Assembly (NCBI GenBank): GCA_947074205.1
Contig: CAMTOQ010000013.1
Location: forward strand, 1-64,000
From: an uncultured Bacteroides sp.
Lineage (GTDB): Bacteria > Bacteroidota > Bacteroidia > Bacteroidales > Bacteroidaceae
DNA: 64,000 bases
Direction: 5' to 3'
The notes under the pieces are model-generated. The model saw only the letters and a program-made list of their open reading frames with translations, was not told the origin of the DNA and searched no databases. The translations under genes were made by a program, and so were the position numbers. Below are positions 9,596 to 18,448 of the stretch, piece by piece. Position 1 is the stretch's first letter. Each line of letters opens with the position of its first letter.

Positions 9596-9657
9596 TAATG
9601 TGTCAATCGTTCTAGTCGTTCATCTCAAGGTGTTCGACAGCACGACTTGACACATTA
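9596..9657 (+). other. Long imperfect intergenic hairpin between mreB and mreC
   Basis: TAATGTGTCAATCGTTCTAGTCG (9596-9618) pairs with CGACAGCACGACTTGACACATTA (9635-9657) with a few mismatches/bulges. Confidence 0.75.
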
Positions 9658-9686
9658 TTAGTCTAAAAACAGGGCAATCGGGCAGT

Positions 9687-10517
9687 ATGCACAATCTACT
9701 ACAGTTCATCGTAAAATATAGTCACTGGTTCTTCTTCGTCTTTCTAGAAGTAATCTGCTTTATTCTATTGTTCAGCTTCAACCGTTATCAACAGAGTGTC
9801 TATCTAACTTCGGCAAACGTGGTTAGTGGCACAGTGTATGAAGCATCCAATGGTGTCACATCATATTTCCATCTTAAATCGGTCAATGAAGACCTTTTGG
9901 ATAGAAACATGGAGTTGGAATTGCAGCTAGCTAGTATGGAGAGCCGTCTTCAAGAATTAATCAGCGATACTGCGGAGATTACAAGTATCAAAAATATGAA
10001 AAGCAACGATTACACGCTCTTCAAAGCAAAGGTGGTGAACAATAGCTTGAATCACGCCGACAACTATATCACCATCAACAAAGGATCTTTGGATGGAATT
10101 CTGCCCGATATGGGTGTGGTCGATCGTAATGGGGTAGTGGGTATTGTTTATAAGACTTCTCCCACCTATTCGCTTGTTATTTCGCTGCTCAACTCAAAAT
10201 CAAACATTAGCTGTAAGATTGCCGGTAACGACTATTTCGGTCATTTGAAATGGAGTGGTGTCGATCCTCAATATGCCTATCTGCAAGACCTTCCTCGCCA
10301 TGCTGTGTTTCAGTTAGGCGATCAGATTGTGACCAGTGGCTATTCCTCCGTGTTTCCGGAGGGCATTATGGTGGGAACAATCGACGATATGTTTAACTCG
10401 GATGATGGTCTTTCCTATATCCTTAAGATTAAACTATCTACCGATTTTGCAAAACTGACAGATGTGCGCGTAATCGAACGAAACAATAGGCAAGAAAAAA
10501 AACAACTAGAACAATAG
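9687..10517 (+). CDS. mreC: Rod shape-determining protein MreC
   Basis: N-terminal TM plus coiled coil, MGVVDRNGVVGIVYKTSPTYSLVISLLN; position after mreB. Confidence 0.93.
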   Translation: MHNLLQFIVKYSHWFFFVFLEVICFILLFSFNRYQQSVYLTSANVVSGTVYEASNGVTSYFHLKSVNEDLLDRNMELELQLASMESRLQELISDTAEITSIKNMKSNDYTLFKAKVVNNSLNHADNYITINKGSLDGILPDMGVVDRNGVVGIVYKTSPTYSLVISLLNSKSNISCKIAGNDYFGHLKWSGVDPQYAYLQDLPRHAVFQLGDQIVTSGYSSVFPEGIMVGTIDDMFNSDDGLSYILKIKLSTDFAKLTDVRVIERNNRQEKKQLEQ

Positions 10518-10529
10518 ACTTTACAGCAG

Positions 10530-11030
10530 ATGATAATTAGCTATCTACAACAACTATACTGGTTCTTCGGATTGGTGCTGGTGCAAGTTCTTATCCTGAA
10601 CAAAATTCATATATTGGGGTTTATCACTCCATTTCTATACATCTACTTTCTGCTTAAATTGCCTACGGGGATATCTCGTAATCTGCTTCTGCTATTGGGC
10701 TTTATTCTAGGGATAACAATTGACGTATTCTCTAATACGCCTGGCATAAATGCAGCTGCGTGTGTGTTTCTAGCTTTTGTACGTCCCACCTTTTTGCGTC
10801 TATTTACCCCACGTGATATGTTAGACAGTATTGTACCGTCGTTTAAATCGATGGGGATAAGCTCTTATATCAAATATACCATCGTAAGCGTGTTTGCGTG
10901 TTTGATGGCTTTGCTTACACTAGAGTTTTTTACCTTTAGCACATTTGGTATGCTATTGTTGCGCGTTATCTCCTGTTCGGCATTGACGGTAGTGTGCATT
11001 CTCGCCATTGAAAGTACAAGAAGACGCTAA
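10530..11030 (+). CDS. mreD: Rod shape-determining protein MreD
   Basis: Small multi-TM protein between mreC and PBP2 with LGITIDVFSNTPGINAAACVFLAF. Confidence 0.88.
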   Translation: MIISYLQQLYWFFGLVLVQVLILNKIHILGFITPFLYIYFLLKLPTGISRNLLLLLGFILGITIDVFSNTPGINAAACVFLAFVRPTFLRLFTPRDMLDSIVPSFKSMGISSYIKYTIVSVFACLMALLTLEFFTFSTFGMLLLRVISCSALTVVCILAIESTRRR

Positions 11031-11042
11031 CTACGAGGAGAA

Positions 11043-12899
11043 ATGGTGAAGAACTATCTATTAGAAAAAAGAAAATATGTGATAGGAAGTGCGGCAGTTT
11101 TGATCGTGCTTCTCTATATATGTCGCCTGTTTGTACTGCAAATATCTACTGACGAGTACAAACAAAATGCCGACAATAATGCCTTTTTAAACAAGATTCA
11201 GTATCCATCTCGTGGAGCTATCTACGACCGTACCGGCGACTTGCTTGTTTTCAATCAACCGGCTTACGATATCTATCTGGTGCCTCGTGAGGTGACGAAC
11301 CTAGATACACTAGACCTTTGCCGCACACTTGATATCAGCAGAGAACAGTTCCAACGTATCATGGATGATATGCGCAATCGTCGTAAGAATCCCGGCTACT
11401 CGCGCTACACACAGCAACTCTTTATGAGTCAACTCTCAGCTGAAGAGTGCGGTGTGTTTCAAGAGAAACTGTTTAAGTTTCCTGGCTTCTCTATTCAGCG
11501 TCGCACTATCCGTCAGTACACTTACAACTCGGCTGCACATGCATTAGGGGATATTGGAGAAGTGTCTATGCGTGATATAGAGAATGATCCCTACTACATA
11601 AGAGGCGACTATATAGGCAAGCAAGGTGTAGAACGCTCGTACGAGAAATTTCTTCGTGGTGAGAAAGGGGTGGAAGTATTGCTTCGCGATGCTCATGGCC
11701 GTATTCAGGGAAGCTACATGAATGGTGAACACGACCGACCTTCTGTGCCGGGTAAGAATCTTACTCTTTCGCTTGATATACAGCTTCAAATGCTTGGTGA
11801 ACGCCTGTTGAAGAATAAAATCGGCAGTGTGGTAGCTATCGAACCTGAAACAGGTGAGATACTGTGTTTGGTATCGTCACCCGACTTCGATCCACACTTG
11901 ATGATTGGTCGCCAGCGTGGACGCAATCACAATATGTTGCAGCGCGACAATCGCAAGCCTTTGCTCAATCGCGCATTGATGGGTTCATATCCTCCAGGTT
12001 CTACCTTTAAGACGGCCCAGGCATTGGTTTTCCTCGAAGAAGATATTATACAAGAGCATACTCCTTCGTTCCCTTGCTACAATGGTTTTGTTCATGCCGG
12101 ACTGCGTGTAGGGTGTCACCCTCATGGCTCTCCGCTACCGTTGGTTCCATCGATAGCAACATCGTGCAATGCCTACTTCTGTTGGGGACTGTATCGTATG
12201 TTTGGTGATAAAAAGTACGGATCGTCGCAGAATGCATTGACGGTGTGGAAAGATCACATGGTGTCGCAAGGCTTTGGCTACCGTCTAGGTGTTGACCTTC
12301 CTGGCGAAGTACGTGGTTTCATCCCCAATGCAGCCTTCTATGACAAACCCTATAGAGGTCGTTGGAATGGCTTGACTGTAATCAGTATCTCAATCGGTCA
12401 AGGTGAAATCCTAACCACCCCACTTCAGATAGCCAACTTGGGTGCAACCATAGCCAATAGAGGTTACTTTGTCACTCCTCATATCGTGAAGCAAATCGAA
12501 GATAATTCTCTAGATAGTCTATACACAGAAAGACGTTACACCACCATAGATCGCAATCATTACGATCCGGTTGTAGATGGTATGCGTATGGCTGTAACTG
12601 GCGGAACGTGTCGCTTGGCTGAGGCTTGGTTTCCTGAAGGAAAGATCTGTGGTAAAACAGGGACGGCACAAAATAGGGGTAAAGACCACTCTATATTTAT
12701 GGGTTTCGCACCGATGGACAATCCCAAAATTGCTATCTCCGTGTATGTGGAGAACGGTGGGTTTGGTGCAACCTATGGTGTACCTATCGGCACACTGATG
12801 ATGGAACAGTATTTAAACGGTGAACTGTCAGATTTAAGTGAAAGTAGAGCACAAGAGATTAGTAACCGCGTAATTTATTATGGTGATGAGGAACGTTAG
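11043..12899 (+). CDS. mrdA: Penicillin-binding protein 2
   Basis: SRGAIYDRTG, SYPPGSTFKT (SxxK), SCN (SIATSCNAYF), KTGTAQN. Confidence 0.95.
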   Translation: MVKNYLLEKRKYVIGSAAVLIVLLYICRLFVLQISTDEYKQNADNNAFLNKIQYPSRGAIYDRTGDLLVFNQPAYDIYLVPREVTNLDTLDLCRTLDISREQFQRIMDDMRNRRKNPGYSRYTQQLFMSQLSAEECGVFQEKLFKFPGFSIQRRTIRQYTYNSAAHALGDIGEVSMRDIENDPYYIRGDYIGKQGVERSYEKFLRGEKGVEVLLRDAHGRIQGSYMNGEHDRPSVPGKNLTLSLDIQLQMLGERLLKNKIGSVVAIEPETGEILCLVSSPDFDPHLMIGRQRGRNHNMLQRDNRKPLLNRALMGSYPPGSTFKTAQALVFLEEDIIQEHTPSFPCYNGFVHAGLRVGCHPHGSPLPLVPSIATSCNAYFCWGLYRMFGDKKYGSSQNALTVWKDHMVSQGFGYRLGVDLPGEVRGFIPNAAFYDKPYRGRWNGLTVISISIGQGEILTTPLQIANLGATIANRGYFVTPHIVKQIEDNSLDSLYTERRYTTIDRNHYDPVVDGMRMAVTGGTCRLAEAWFPEGKICGKTGTAQNRGKDHSIFMGFAPMDNPKIAISVYVENGGFGATYGVPIGTLMMEQYLNGELSDLSESRAQEISNRVIYYGDEER

Positions 12900-14337
12900 T
12901 CTATGGAAGACCACCGATTGGTGGGTTATTAGCATATATGTAATATTGGTAATCGCCGGATGGTTCAGTATCTGTGGTGCTAGTTATGATTTTAGCGATC
13001 GCGATTTCTTCGATTTCTCCACACGTGCAGGCAAGCAATTTATGTGGATCATCTGTTCGTTTGGTCTTGGATTTATATTGATGATGCTCGAAGATCGTCT
13101 CTATAACCTGTTCTCCTATTTTATTTATGCAGGGATTATTATACTGCTTTTAGTCACCATCTTTATTGCTCCCGAGGTCAAAGGATCTCGTTCTTGGCTC
13201 CAATTAGGGCCTGTCAGTCTGCAGCCTGCCGAGTTTGCTAAGTTTGCTACGGCTCTTGCTTTAGCTAAATATATGGGGTCGTATGGCTTTAATATGCGTA
13301 GCGTGAAGTCTTCCATAATTATGGCAACCATTGTGTTGCTCCCTATGCTGATGATTATTTTGCAGCGTGAGACCGGATCAGCTCTAGTTTATCTTGCCTT
13401 CTTCTTAGTGTTCTATAGAGAAGGTATGCCCGGCGCTGTGCTGTTTTCAGGAGTATGTGCAGTGCTTTATTTCATCGTTAGTATTCGCTATGGAGAAGTC
13501 TTCATTGCCGATACACCTACGCCGGTAGGAGAGTTTGTGGTGCTTCTGCTCATTATTATATTCACCTGTCTGATGTTGTGGGCCTATGTGAAGAATATAG
13601 CATTATCCTTGCAACTCATAGGCATAAGCTTTGGAGTGGTTCTAATAGCCTACTTAGTTTCGGAATATCTTATCCACTTTAATCTAGTGTGGGTACTATG
13701 GGGGTTAAGTGCTCTTTTGGTTGGATATCTACTCTATTTAGCGTTCCGCAAATGGCAACATATCTATTGGTTGATGGCGCTTTTTGCAGTGAGTTCCATA
13801 GCATTTATGTACTCCAGCGACTATGTGTTCGATAATGTGTTGGAACCTCATCAACAAGTACGCATACAAGTAGTTCTTGGTATGAAGGATGACCCAACAG
13901 GCGCAGGGTATAACGTAAATCAGTCTAAGATAGCTATTGGCTCTGGTGGATTGACCGGTAAGGGATTCTTGAATGGGACGCAAACTAAACTTAAATACGT
14001 GCCCGAGCAGGATACAGATTTCATCTTTTGCACGATAGGTGAAGAGCAGGGCTTTTTAGGCTCTACAGCTGTATTGCTTCTCTTCCTTTTCCTAATACTT
14101 AGATTGATCTTCCTGGCAGAGCGTCAAAGCTCTACCTTTGGGCGTGTATATGGTTACTCTGTCGTGAGCATTTTCTTGTTTCACCTCTTTATCAACGTAG
14201 GTATGGTGCTTGGATTAACACCTGTAATTGGTATTCCGCTACCCTTCTTTAGTTATGGCGGTTCTTCGTTGTGGGGTTTTACAATCTTACTGTTTATTTT
14301 CCTTCGGATTGACGCTGGTCGCTCTCGTCGCCTTTAG
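12880..14337 (+). CDS. rodA: Rod shape-determining protein RodA (SEDS family); start may be the ATG at 12886
   Basis: Multi-TM SEDS protein, GSRSWLQLGPVSLQPAEFAK, TDFIFCTIGEEQGFLGS, PFFSYGGSSL. Confidence 0.94.
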   Translation: MVMRNVSLWKTTDWWVISIYVILVIAGWFSICGASYDFSDRDFFDFSTRAGKQFMWIICSFGLGFILMMLEDRLYNLFSYFIYAGIIILLLVTIFIAPEVKGSRSWLQLGPVSLQPAEFAKFATALALAKYMGSYGFNMRSVKSSIIMATIVLLPMLMIILQRETGSALVYLAFFLVFYREGMPGAVLFSGVCAVLYFIVSIRYGEVFIADTPTPVGEFVVLLLIIIFTCLMLWAYVKNIALSLQLIGISFGVVLIAYLVSEYLIHFNLVWVLWGLSALLVGYLLYLAFRKWQHIYWLMALFAVSSIAFMYSSDYVFDNVLEPHQQVRIQVVLGMKDDPTGAGYNVNQSKIAIGSGGLTGKGFLNGTQTKLKYVPEQDTDFIFCTIGEEQGFLGSTAVLLLFLFLILRLIFLAERQSSTFGRVYGYSVVSIFLFHLFINVGMVLGLTPVIGIPLPFFSYGGSSLWGFTILLFIFLRIDAGRSRRL

Positions 14338-14860
14338 CTGGTTGACGAGCTACCTTAATACCGATGTCGCTAATACCTCTAAGACTATCGGTCTCCATGA
14401 TATGCCACAACTTCAATAGTTGAGGGCCAAAGTACTGTGGACGCAATACGGGTAAGGTTTGTGAAGCACTAAACAAGCTACTCCAGTTATAGTCGGTATG
14501 TTGGCCAAGATTATTTCTTAATTCATAATGGAGGGTATCAGTGCGTAGCACTATGCTATCCTCTACAATATGCGCTACAGCAAGACTAATGTTTTGATAG
14601 GGATATTCAGACGTAAATCTAATCTCGGGTGTGATATACACTTTAGTTTGAGTGCTATCAATGGGGAAGGTAAATGCTAGTGTATCTGTTTTAGACCAGC
14701 CCGTCTTTGTAACGGGCTGGTAGCTATAATAGATGATTTGTTCTTTGTTGCAGGCAACAAGTAATAGCAGAACAGCTATTGCTATGCTACTCCTGAGGAG
14801 CTGGCTTTGGGCCTTGCGTGCCTTTCTCTGGGCGTTCGCTTTTCTGTTTAGGTCTATCAC
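14294..14860 (-). CDS. gldH: Gliding motility-type lipoprotein GldH; probable GTG start at 14860
   Basis: Lipobox AVLLLLVACNKEQIIYYSYQPV; body matches the GldH pattern. The in-frame ATG at 15127 would give an implausible N-terminus, and GTG at 14860 is the nearest usable start seen. Confidence 0.75.
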   Translation of the reverse strand: MIDLNRKANAQRKARKAQSQLLRSSIAIAVLLLLVACNKEQIIYYSYQPVTKTGWSKTDTLAFTFPIDSTQTKVYITPEIRFTSEYPYQNISLAVAHIVEDSIVLRTDTLHYELRNNLGQHTDYNWSSLFSASQTLPVLRPQYFGPQLLKLWHIMETDSLRGISDIGIKVARQPAKGDESDQRQSEGK

Positions 14861-16196
14861 CGCGTTTCTTATTTTTGTTAGGAGCAGACTGACCTTGTTG
14901 AGGTCTATTATTGTTATTGCTATTAGGGTTTGCACCGTTTCTCTCTCCTCTAGGCTTTTGTTGCTGATTGTTGTTGCCCTTTGGATTCTCGCCGTTGCGT
15001 TGTTGAGGACGCTGTTGAGGGCGTTGTGGTGATTCATTACCAGTTGCCTCACCTCTTTCAGCACCTTGTTGAGGGCGTCCGTTTGGATTAGGTTTCCTCT
15101 TTTTCTTGTTGCGAGAGTTGTTGCCACCTTCGCCTCTGCCTTTTCTGTCGAAACGGGTCAAACTTTCTTGTTCTACCAAGTCCACAGGTTTCTCTTGTCC
15201 TTTCTTTTGGCCTTCTTCGAGAAGCGATTCTGGTTTTCCTCCCTTCTTATTGATACCGATAATTTCGAAAGCTCTTCTACCCGAAATGGTAACAAGGTTG
15301 GCAGGAATATTCTTATCAGTTGAATAAGTTATCTGGTTGGCCATAATGTCAGCCTTGAAGAAATAGTAGGTGCAATCTGCTGTTTCGAGTGCAATCTCCT
15401 TAGAAGGCATTCTCTTTTGTGCCTCTACATAGCAGTCTACTTCGTAGTTGAGACAGCATTTTAGTTTGGCACATTGTCCGGCAAGCTTCTGCGGATTGAG
15501 TGATATATCTTGGAAACGAGCTGCACTAGTAGATACAGATATAAAGCTTGTCATCCAAGTTGCACAGCAAAGTTCGCGACCGCAGGGGCCAATACCACCA
15601 ATGCGACCAGCTTCTTGGCGAGCACCAATCTGCTTCATCTCAATGCGAACGCGGAAAGCCTCTGCTAGTACTTTGATTAGCTGTCTGAAGTCAACACGTT
15701 CGTCTGCTATATAATAGAAGATAGCCTTATTACCATCGCCTTGATACTCCACATCACCAATCTTCATGTTTAGATTGAGGTTAGTGGCAATTTGGCGTGA
15801 GCGAATCATTGTAGCATGCTCTTTTTCCTTGGCCTCTTCATATTTCTCAATGTCCACAGGCTTCGCCTTACGGTAGACACGTTTGATTTCGGCATCGTGC
15901 TTGAAATTGGCCTTCTTCATCTGAAGAGCTACAAGCCGACCAGTTAGTGTCACTACACCGATGTCGTGGCCGGGTGTTGCTTCTACTGCAACAACATCTC
16001 CTTTTTCAAGTTTTATTTTGTTACTATTCAAGTAATAGCCTTTACGGGTATTCTTGAATTGAACTTCCACCATATCGCACTCCTCAGCATTGCCAGGGAC
16101 ATCTGCCAACCAGTCGTAGGTGTTTAGTTTATTTATATGTCGAGAGCATCCTTTGCGGCAAAGTCCGCCACTCCCTTTATGAAGTATAAAATCCAT
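14787..16196 (-). CDS. PSP1/RicT-family protein with long Asn/Gln/Pro/Arg-rich C-terminal tail
   Basis: DIGVVTLTGRLVALQMKK, GRIGGIGPCGRELCCATWM, AGQCAKLKCCLNYE are signature PSP1/RicT Cys motifs. Confidence 0.92.
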   Translation of the reverse strand: MDFILHKGSGGLCRKGCSRHINKLNTYDWLADVPGNAEECDMVEVQFKNTRKGYYLNSNKIKLEKGDVVAVEATPGHDIGVVTLTGRLVALQMKKANFKHDAEIKRVYRKAKPVDIEKYEEAKEKEHATMIRSRQIATNLNLNMKIGDVEYQGDGNKAIFYYIADERVDFRQLIKVLAEAFRVRIEMKQIGARQEAGRIGGIGPCGRELCCATWMTSFISVSTSAARFQDISLNPQKLAGQCAKLKCCLNYEVDCYVEAQKRMPSKEIALETADCTYYFFKADIMANQITYSTDKNIPANLVTISGRRAFEIIGINKKGGKPESLLEEGQKKGQEKPVDLVEQESLTRFDRKGRGEGGNNSRNKKKRKPNPNGRPQQGAERGEATGNESPQRPQQRPQQRNGENPKGNNNQQQKPRGERNGANPNSNNNNRPQQGQSAPNKNKKRGDRPKQKSERPEKGTQGPKPAPQE

Positions 16197-16210
16197 ATTT
16201 GTTGTTTGTT

Positions 16211-17320
16211 TTATTGCTTTAATAGTACAATCATCTTCAAGCTGAAGTCGAAGAATACCATTTTAGCGTTAACATTTTGTTCTATATGTTGTTGCGCCTC
16301 ACTTAGTTCATCCATGATACCCATTACATTTCGCTCGTTTACAAAAGGTGCAAATCTTGATGCGAAATGTTTTTCATCTTGATTCATGTAAGAAAGCTCG
16401 TTGCAGTGTAGATTATATATAAAGTTTTCGCGTATCAATCGTTGGCAATAGATCAAGAGCCTTTTTTGTCTTTCTCTTCCTAGAGCTGCTACTTGCTCGC
16501 TCCAAAGTTTCATCTCGCGTATTTTTCTTTGATAGGAGAGGCGCATAAGGTTGACGAATAACTCGAAAAACTTACGATTCTCTTCGTCCAAACTGATAGC
16601 TTGCAAGGCTTTTGTGTAGCTACCGTTGGCTAGGTGAGCTATCTGTTGGCTTTGATTGGGCTCAATGTTGAAGTTGCTTTGCAAAGCTTTGTCGATACAC
16701 TCCTTATCAATAGGACGGAAGTTTACTCTTTGGCTTCTACTTAGGATAGTTGCCAGCAAATCTTCTGGTTTCTCTGTGATCAATATGAAGAGTGTTTTGG
16801 CAGGAGGTTCTTCCAACATTTTCAATAGTTTGTTGGCCACCTCTAGTCGCATCTTCTCAGCTTGCCAAATGATAGCGATCTTATAGCCCCCTTCATTCGA
16901 TTTTAGGCTAAGCTTTTTGGTGATGATATCTGCTTCGGCCGTATATATTGTGGCTTGTGCATTCTCTGCATCAATAGCGTCGAGCCATTGGTCATAGGTA
17001 AAGTAGGCAGATGCCGTTACCAAACTTCTCCATTTGCTAAGTACAGCATCTGAAGTGGCCTTCTTAACAGTAGGTAATACGAAGTGCAAGTCGGGATGTA
17101 CTAGCTTATGAAACTTCACACAAGAAGGGCATACCCCACATGAGTCGTCTTCTTTCTTATTCTGGCAGCAGATGTATTGTGCGTAGGCTAGAGCCATAGG
17201 AAGTTTGCCCACCCCTTGAGTGCCACTAAATAAGAGGGCATGTGCAATGCGCCCTTCATTAGCATCGTTAATGAGGCGTCGTTTTATATCGCTTTGGCCT
17301 ATGACTTCTTTGAATAGCAC
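16211..17320 (-). CDS. holB: DNA polymerase III delta-prime-like subunit
   Basis: HALLFSGTQGVGKLPMALAYAQYICC, zinc ribbon CQNKKEDDSCGVCPSC, LLKMLEEPP. Confidence 0.88.
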   Translation of the reverse strand: MLFKEVIGQSDIKRRLINDANEGRIAHALLFSGTQGVGKLPMALAYAQYICCQNKKEDDSCGVCPSCVKFHKLVHPDLHFVLPTVKKATSDAVLSKWRSLVTASAYFTYDQWLDAIDAENAQATIYTAEADIITKKLSLKSNEGGYKIAIIWQAEKMRLEVANKLLKMLEEPPAKTLFILITEKPEDLLATILSRSQRVNFRPIDKECIDKALQSNFNIEPNQSQQIAHLANGSYTKALQAISLDEENRKFFELFVNLMRLSYQRKIREMKLWSEQVAALGRERQKRLLIYCQRLIRENFIYNLHCNELSYMNQDEKHFASRFAPFVNERNVMGIMDELSEAQQHIEQNVNAKMVFFDFSLKMIVLLKQ

Positions 17321-17340
17321 TTTATCTTATGATTTGTATA

Positions 17341-18294
17341 TTAATATATCGCTTTGGCAACCTCTTTTATACTATCGATTGCACCGATAGAGTAGAAATG
17401 TATGCTAGGAACTCCATGTGCCATGAGTTCTTGGCATTGTGCTGTACACCATTCAGTACCAACTTGCTGAGCATCGGCATCGTTCTTACAACGCAACAGC
17501 TCTTTGGTAAGATCTTCGGGCAGGTCAACCTTGAATGTTTTAGGTATAACGCTAAGTTGTGGAAGTCTTTTGAATGGCTTGATGCCCGGTATGATAGGAA
17601 CATTGATGCCAGCAGCTTTTGCCTTTTCTACAAACTCAAAATATTTCTTGTTGTCGAAGAACAGTTGAGTCACAGCATATTCTGCACCCATCTCTATCTT
17701 CTTCTTTAGCCAATATATATCCGTTTCAATATTTGGAGCCTCTTCGTGCTTCTCGGGGTAGCAAGCTACACCATACGAAAATGGTTTTGCAGCCACTTTC
17801 ATTTCCGAACCGTCTACAAATATACCTTTGTTGAAGTTGTTGATCTGCTCTTCTAGCTCTAAAGCATGAAGGTAACCGTTTTCATCCGCTTTAAATGATG
17901 TTTCGTGTTTAGCTTTGTCTCCACGAAGAACCAATAGATCGGTAATGCCCAAGAACTGCAAATCGAGTAGCACATACTCTGTCTCTTCTCGGCTGAAACC
18001 GCTACAAAGAATGTGTGGAACAACAGTTACATTGTACTTGTTTTGAATAGCTGCGGCAACAGCAACTGTACCGGGTCTACGGCGCAATCTGTTACGTTGA
18101 AACATCCCATTACCCAAATCCAGATATACATATTCACTACGATGAGTGGTGATATTGATATATTTAGGATCAAATTCGAGTAGTTCGTCAATGTCACGAT
18201 ATAGTTTGTCTATACCTGTGCCCTTAAGCGGTGGAAGTATTTCAAACGAGAAGGCAGTTTTCTCGCTGCTATGTATCAAGTCTATAACTCTCAT
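17341..18294 (-). CDS. metF: 5,10-methylenetetrahydrofolate reductase
   Basis: FSFEILPPLKGTG, YINITTHRSEY, HILCSGFSREETEYVLLDL, TQLFFDN, IPGIKP. Confidence 0.95.
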   Translation of the reverse strand: MRVIDLIHSSEKTAFSFEILPPLKGTGIDKLYRDIDELLEFDPKYINITTHRSEYVYLDLGNGMFQRNRLRRRPGTVAVAAAIQNKYNVTVVPHILCSGFSREETEYVLLDLQFLGITDLLVLRGDKAKHETSFKADENGYLHALELEEQINNFNKGIFVDGSEMKVAAKPFSYGVACYPEKHEEAPNIETDIYWLKKKIEMGAEYAVTQLFFDNKKYFEFVEKAKAAGINVPIIPGIKPFKRLPQLSVIPKTFKVDLPEDLTKELLRCKNDADAQQVGTEWCTAQCQELMAHGVPSIHFYSIGAIDSIKEVAKAIY

Positions 18295-18365
18295 TTTTAT
18301 TTATTTATTCTTGGCATATTCTGCAAAAATACGAAAAAGATAGTTCAATTTACAGCAAATAGTGT

Positions 18366-18406
18366 AATAAAAAAAGCTCTGCCAAGCATTAAAGCAGGGC
18401 AGAGCT
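18366..18406 (-). terminator. Intrinsic terminator for the DUF4270 gene (minus strand)
   Basis: AGCTCTGCC ... GGCAGAGCT stem; minus-strand T-run after the stem. Confidence 0.75.
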
Positions 18407-18448
18407 GTATGTTTTTGTTAGATGGTATTAAGATATATCGTACTATTC

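Noticed and set aside
14861-15127. N-terminal extension of the GldH ORF from ATG 15127
   Set aside because: Composition is the frame-shifted translation of the ricT low-complexity tail; GTG at 14860 gives a normal lipoprotein signal peptide.
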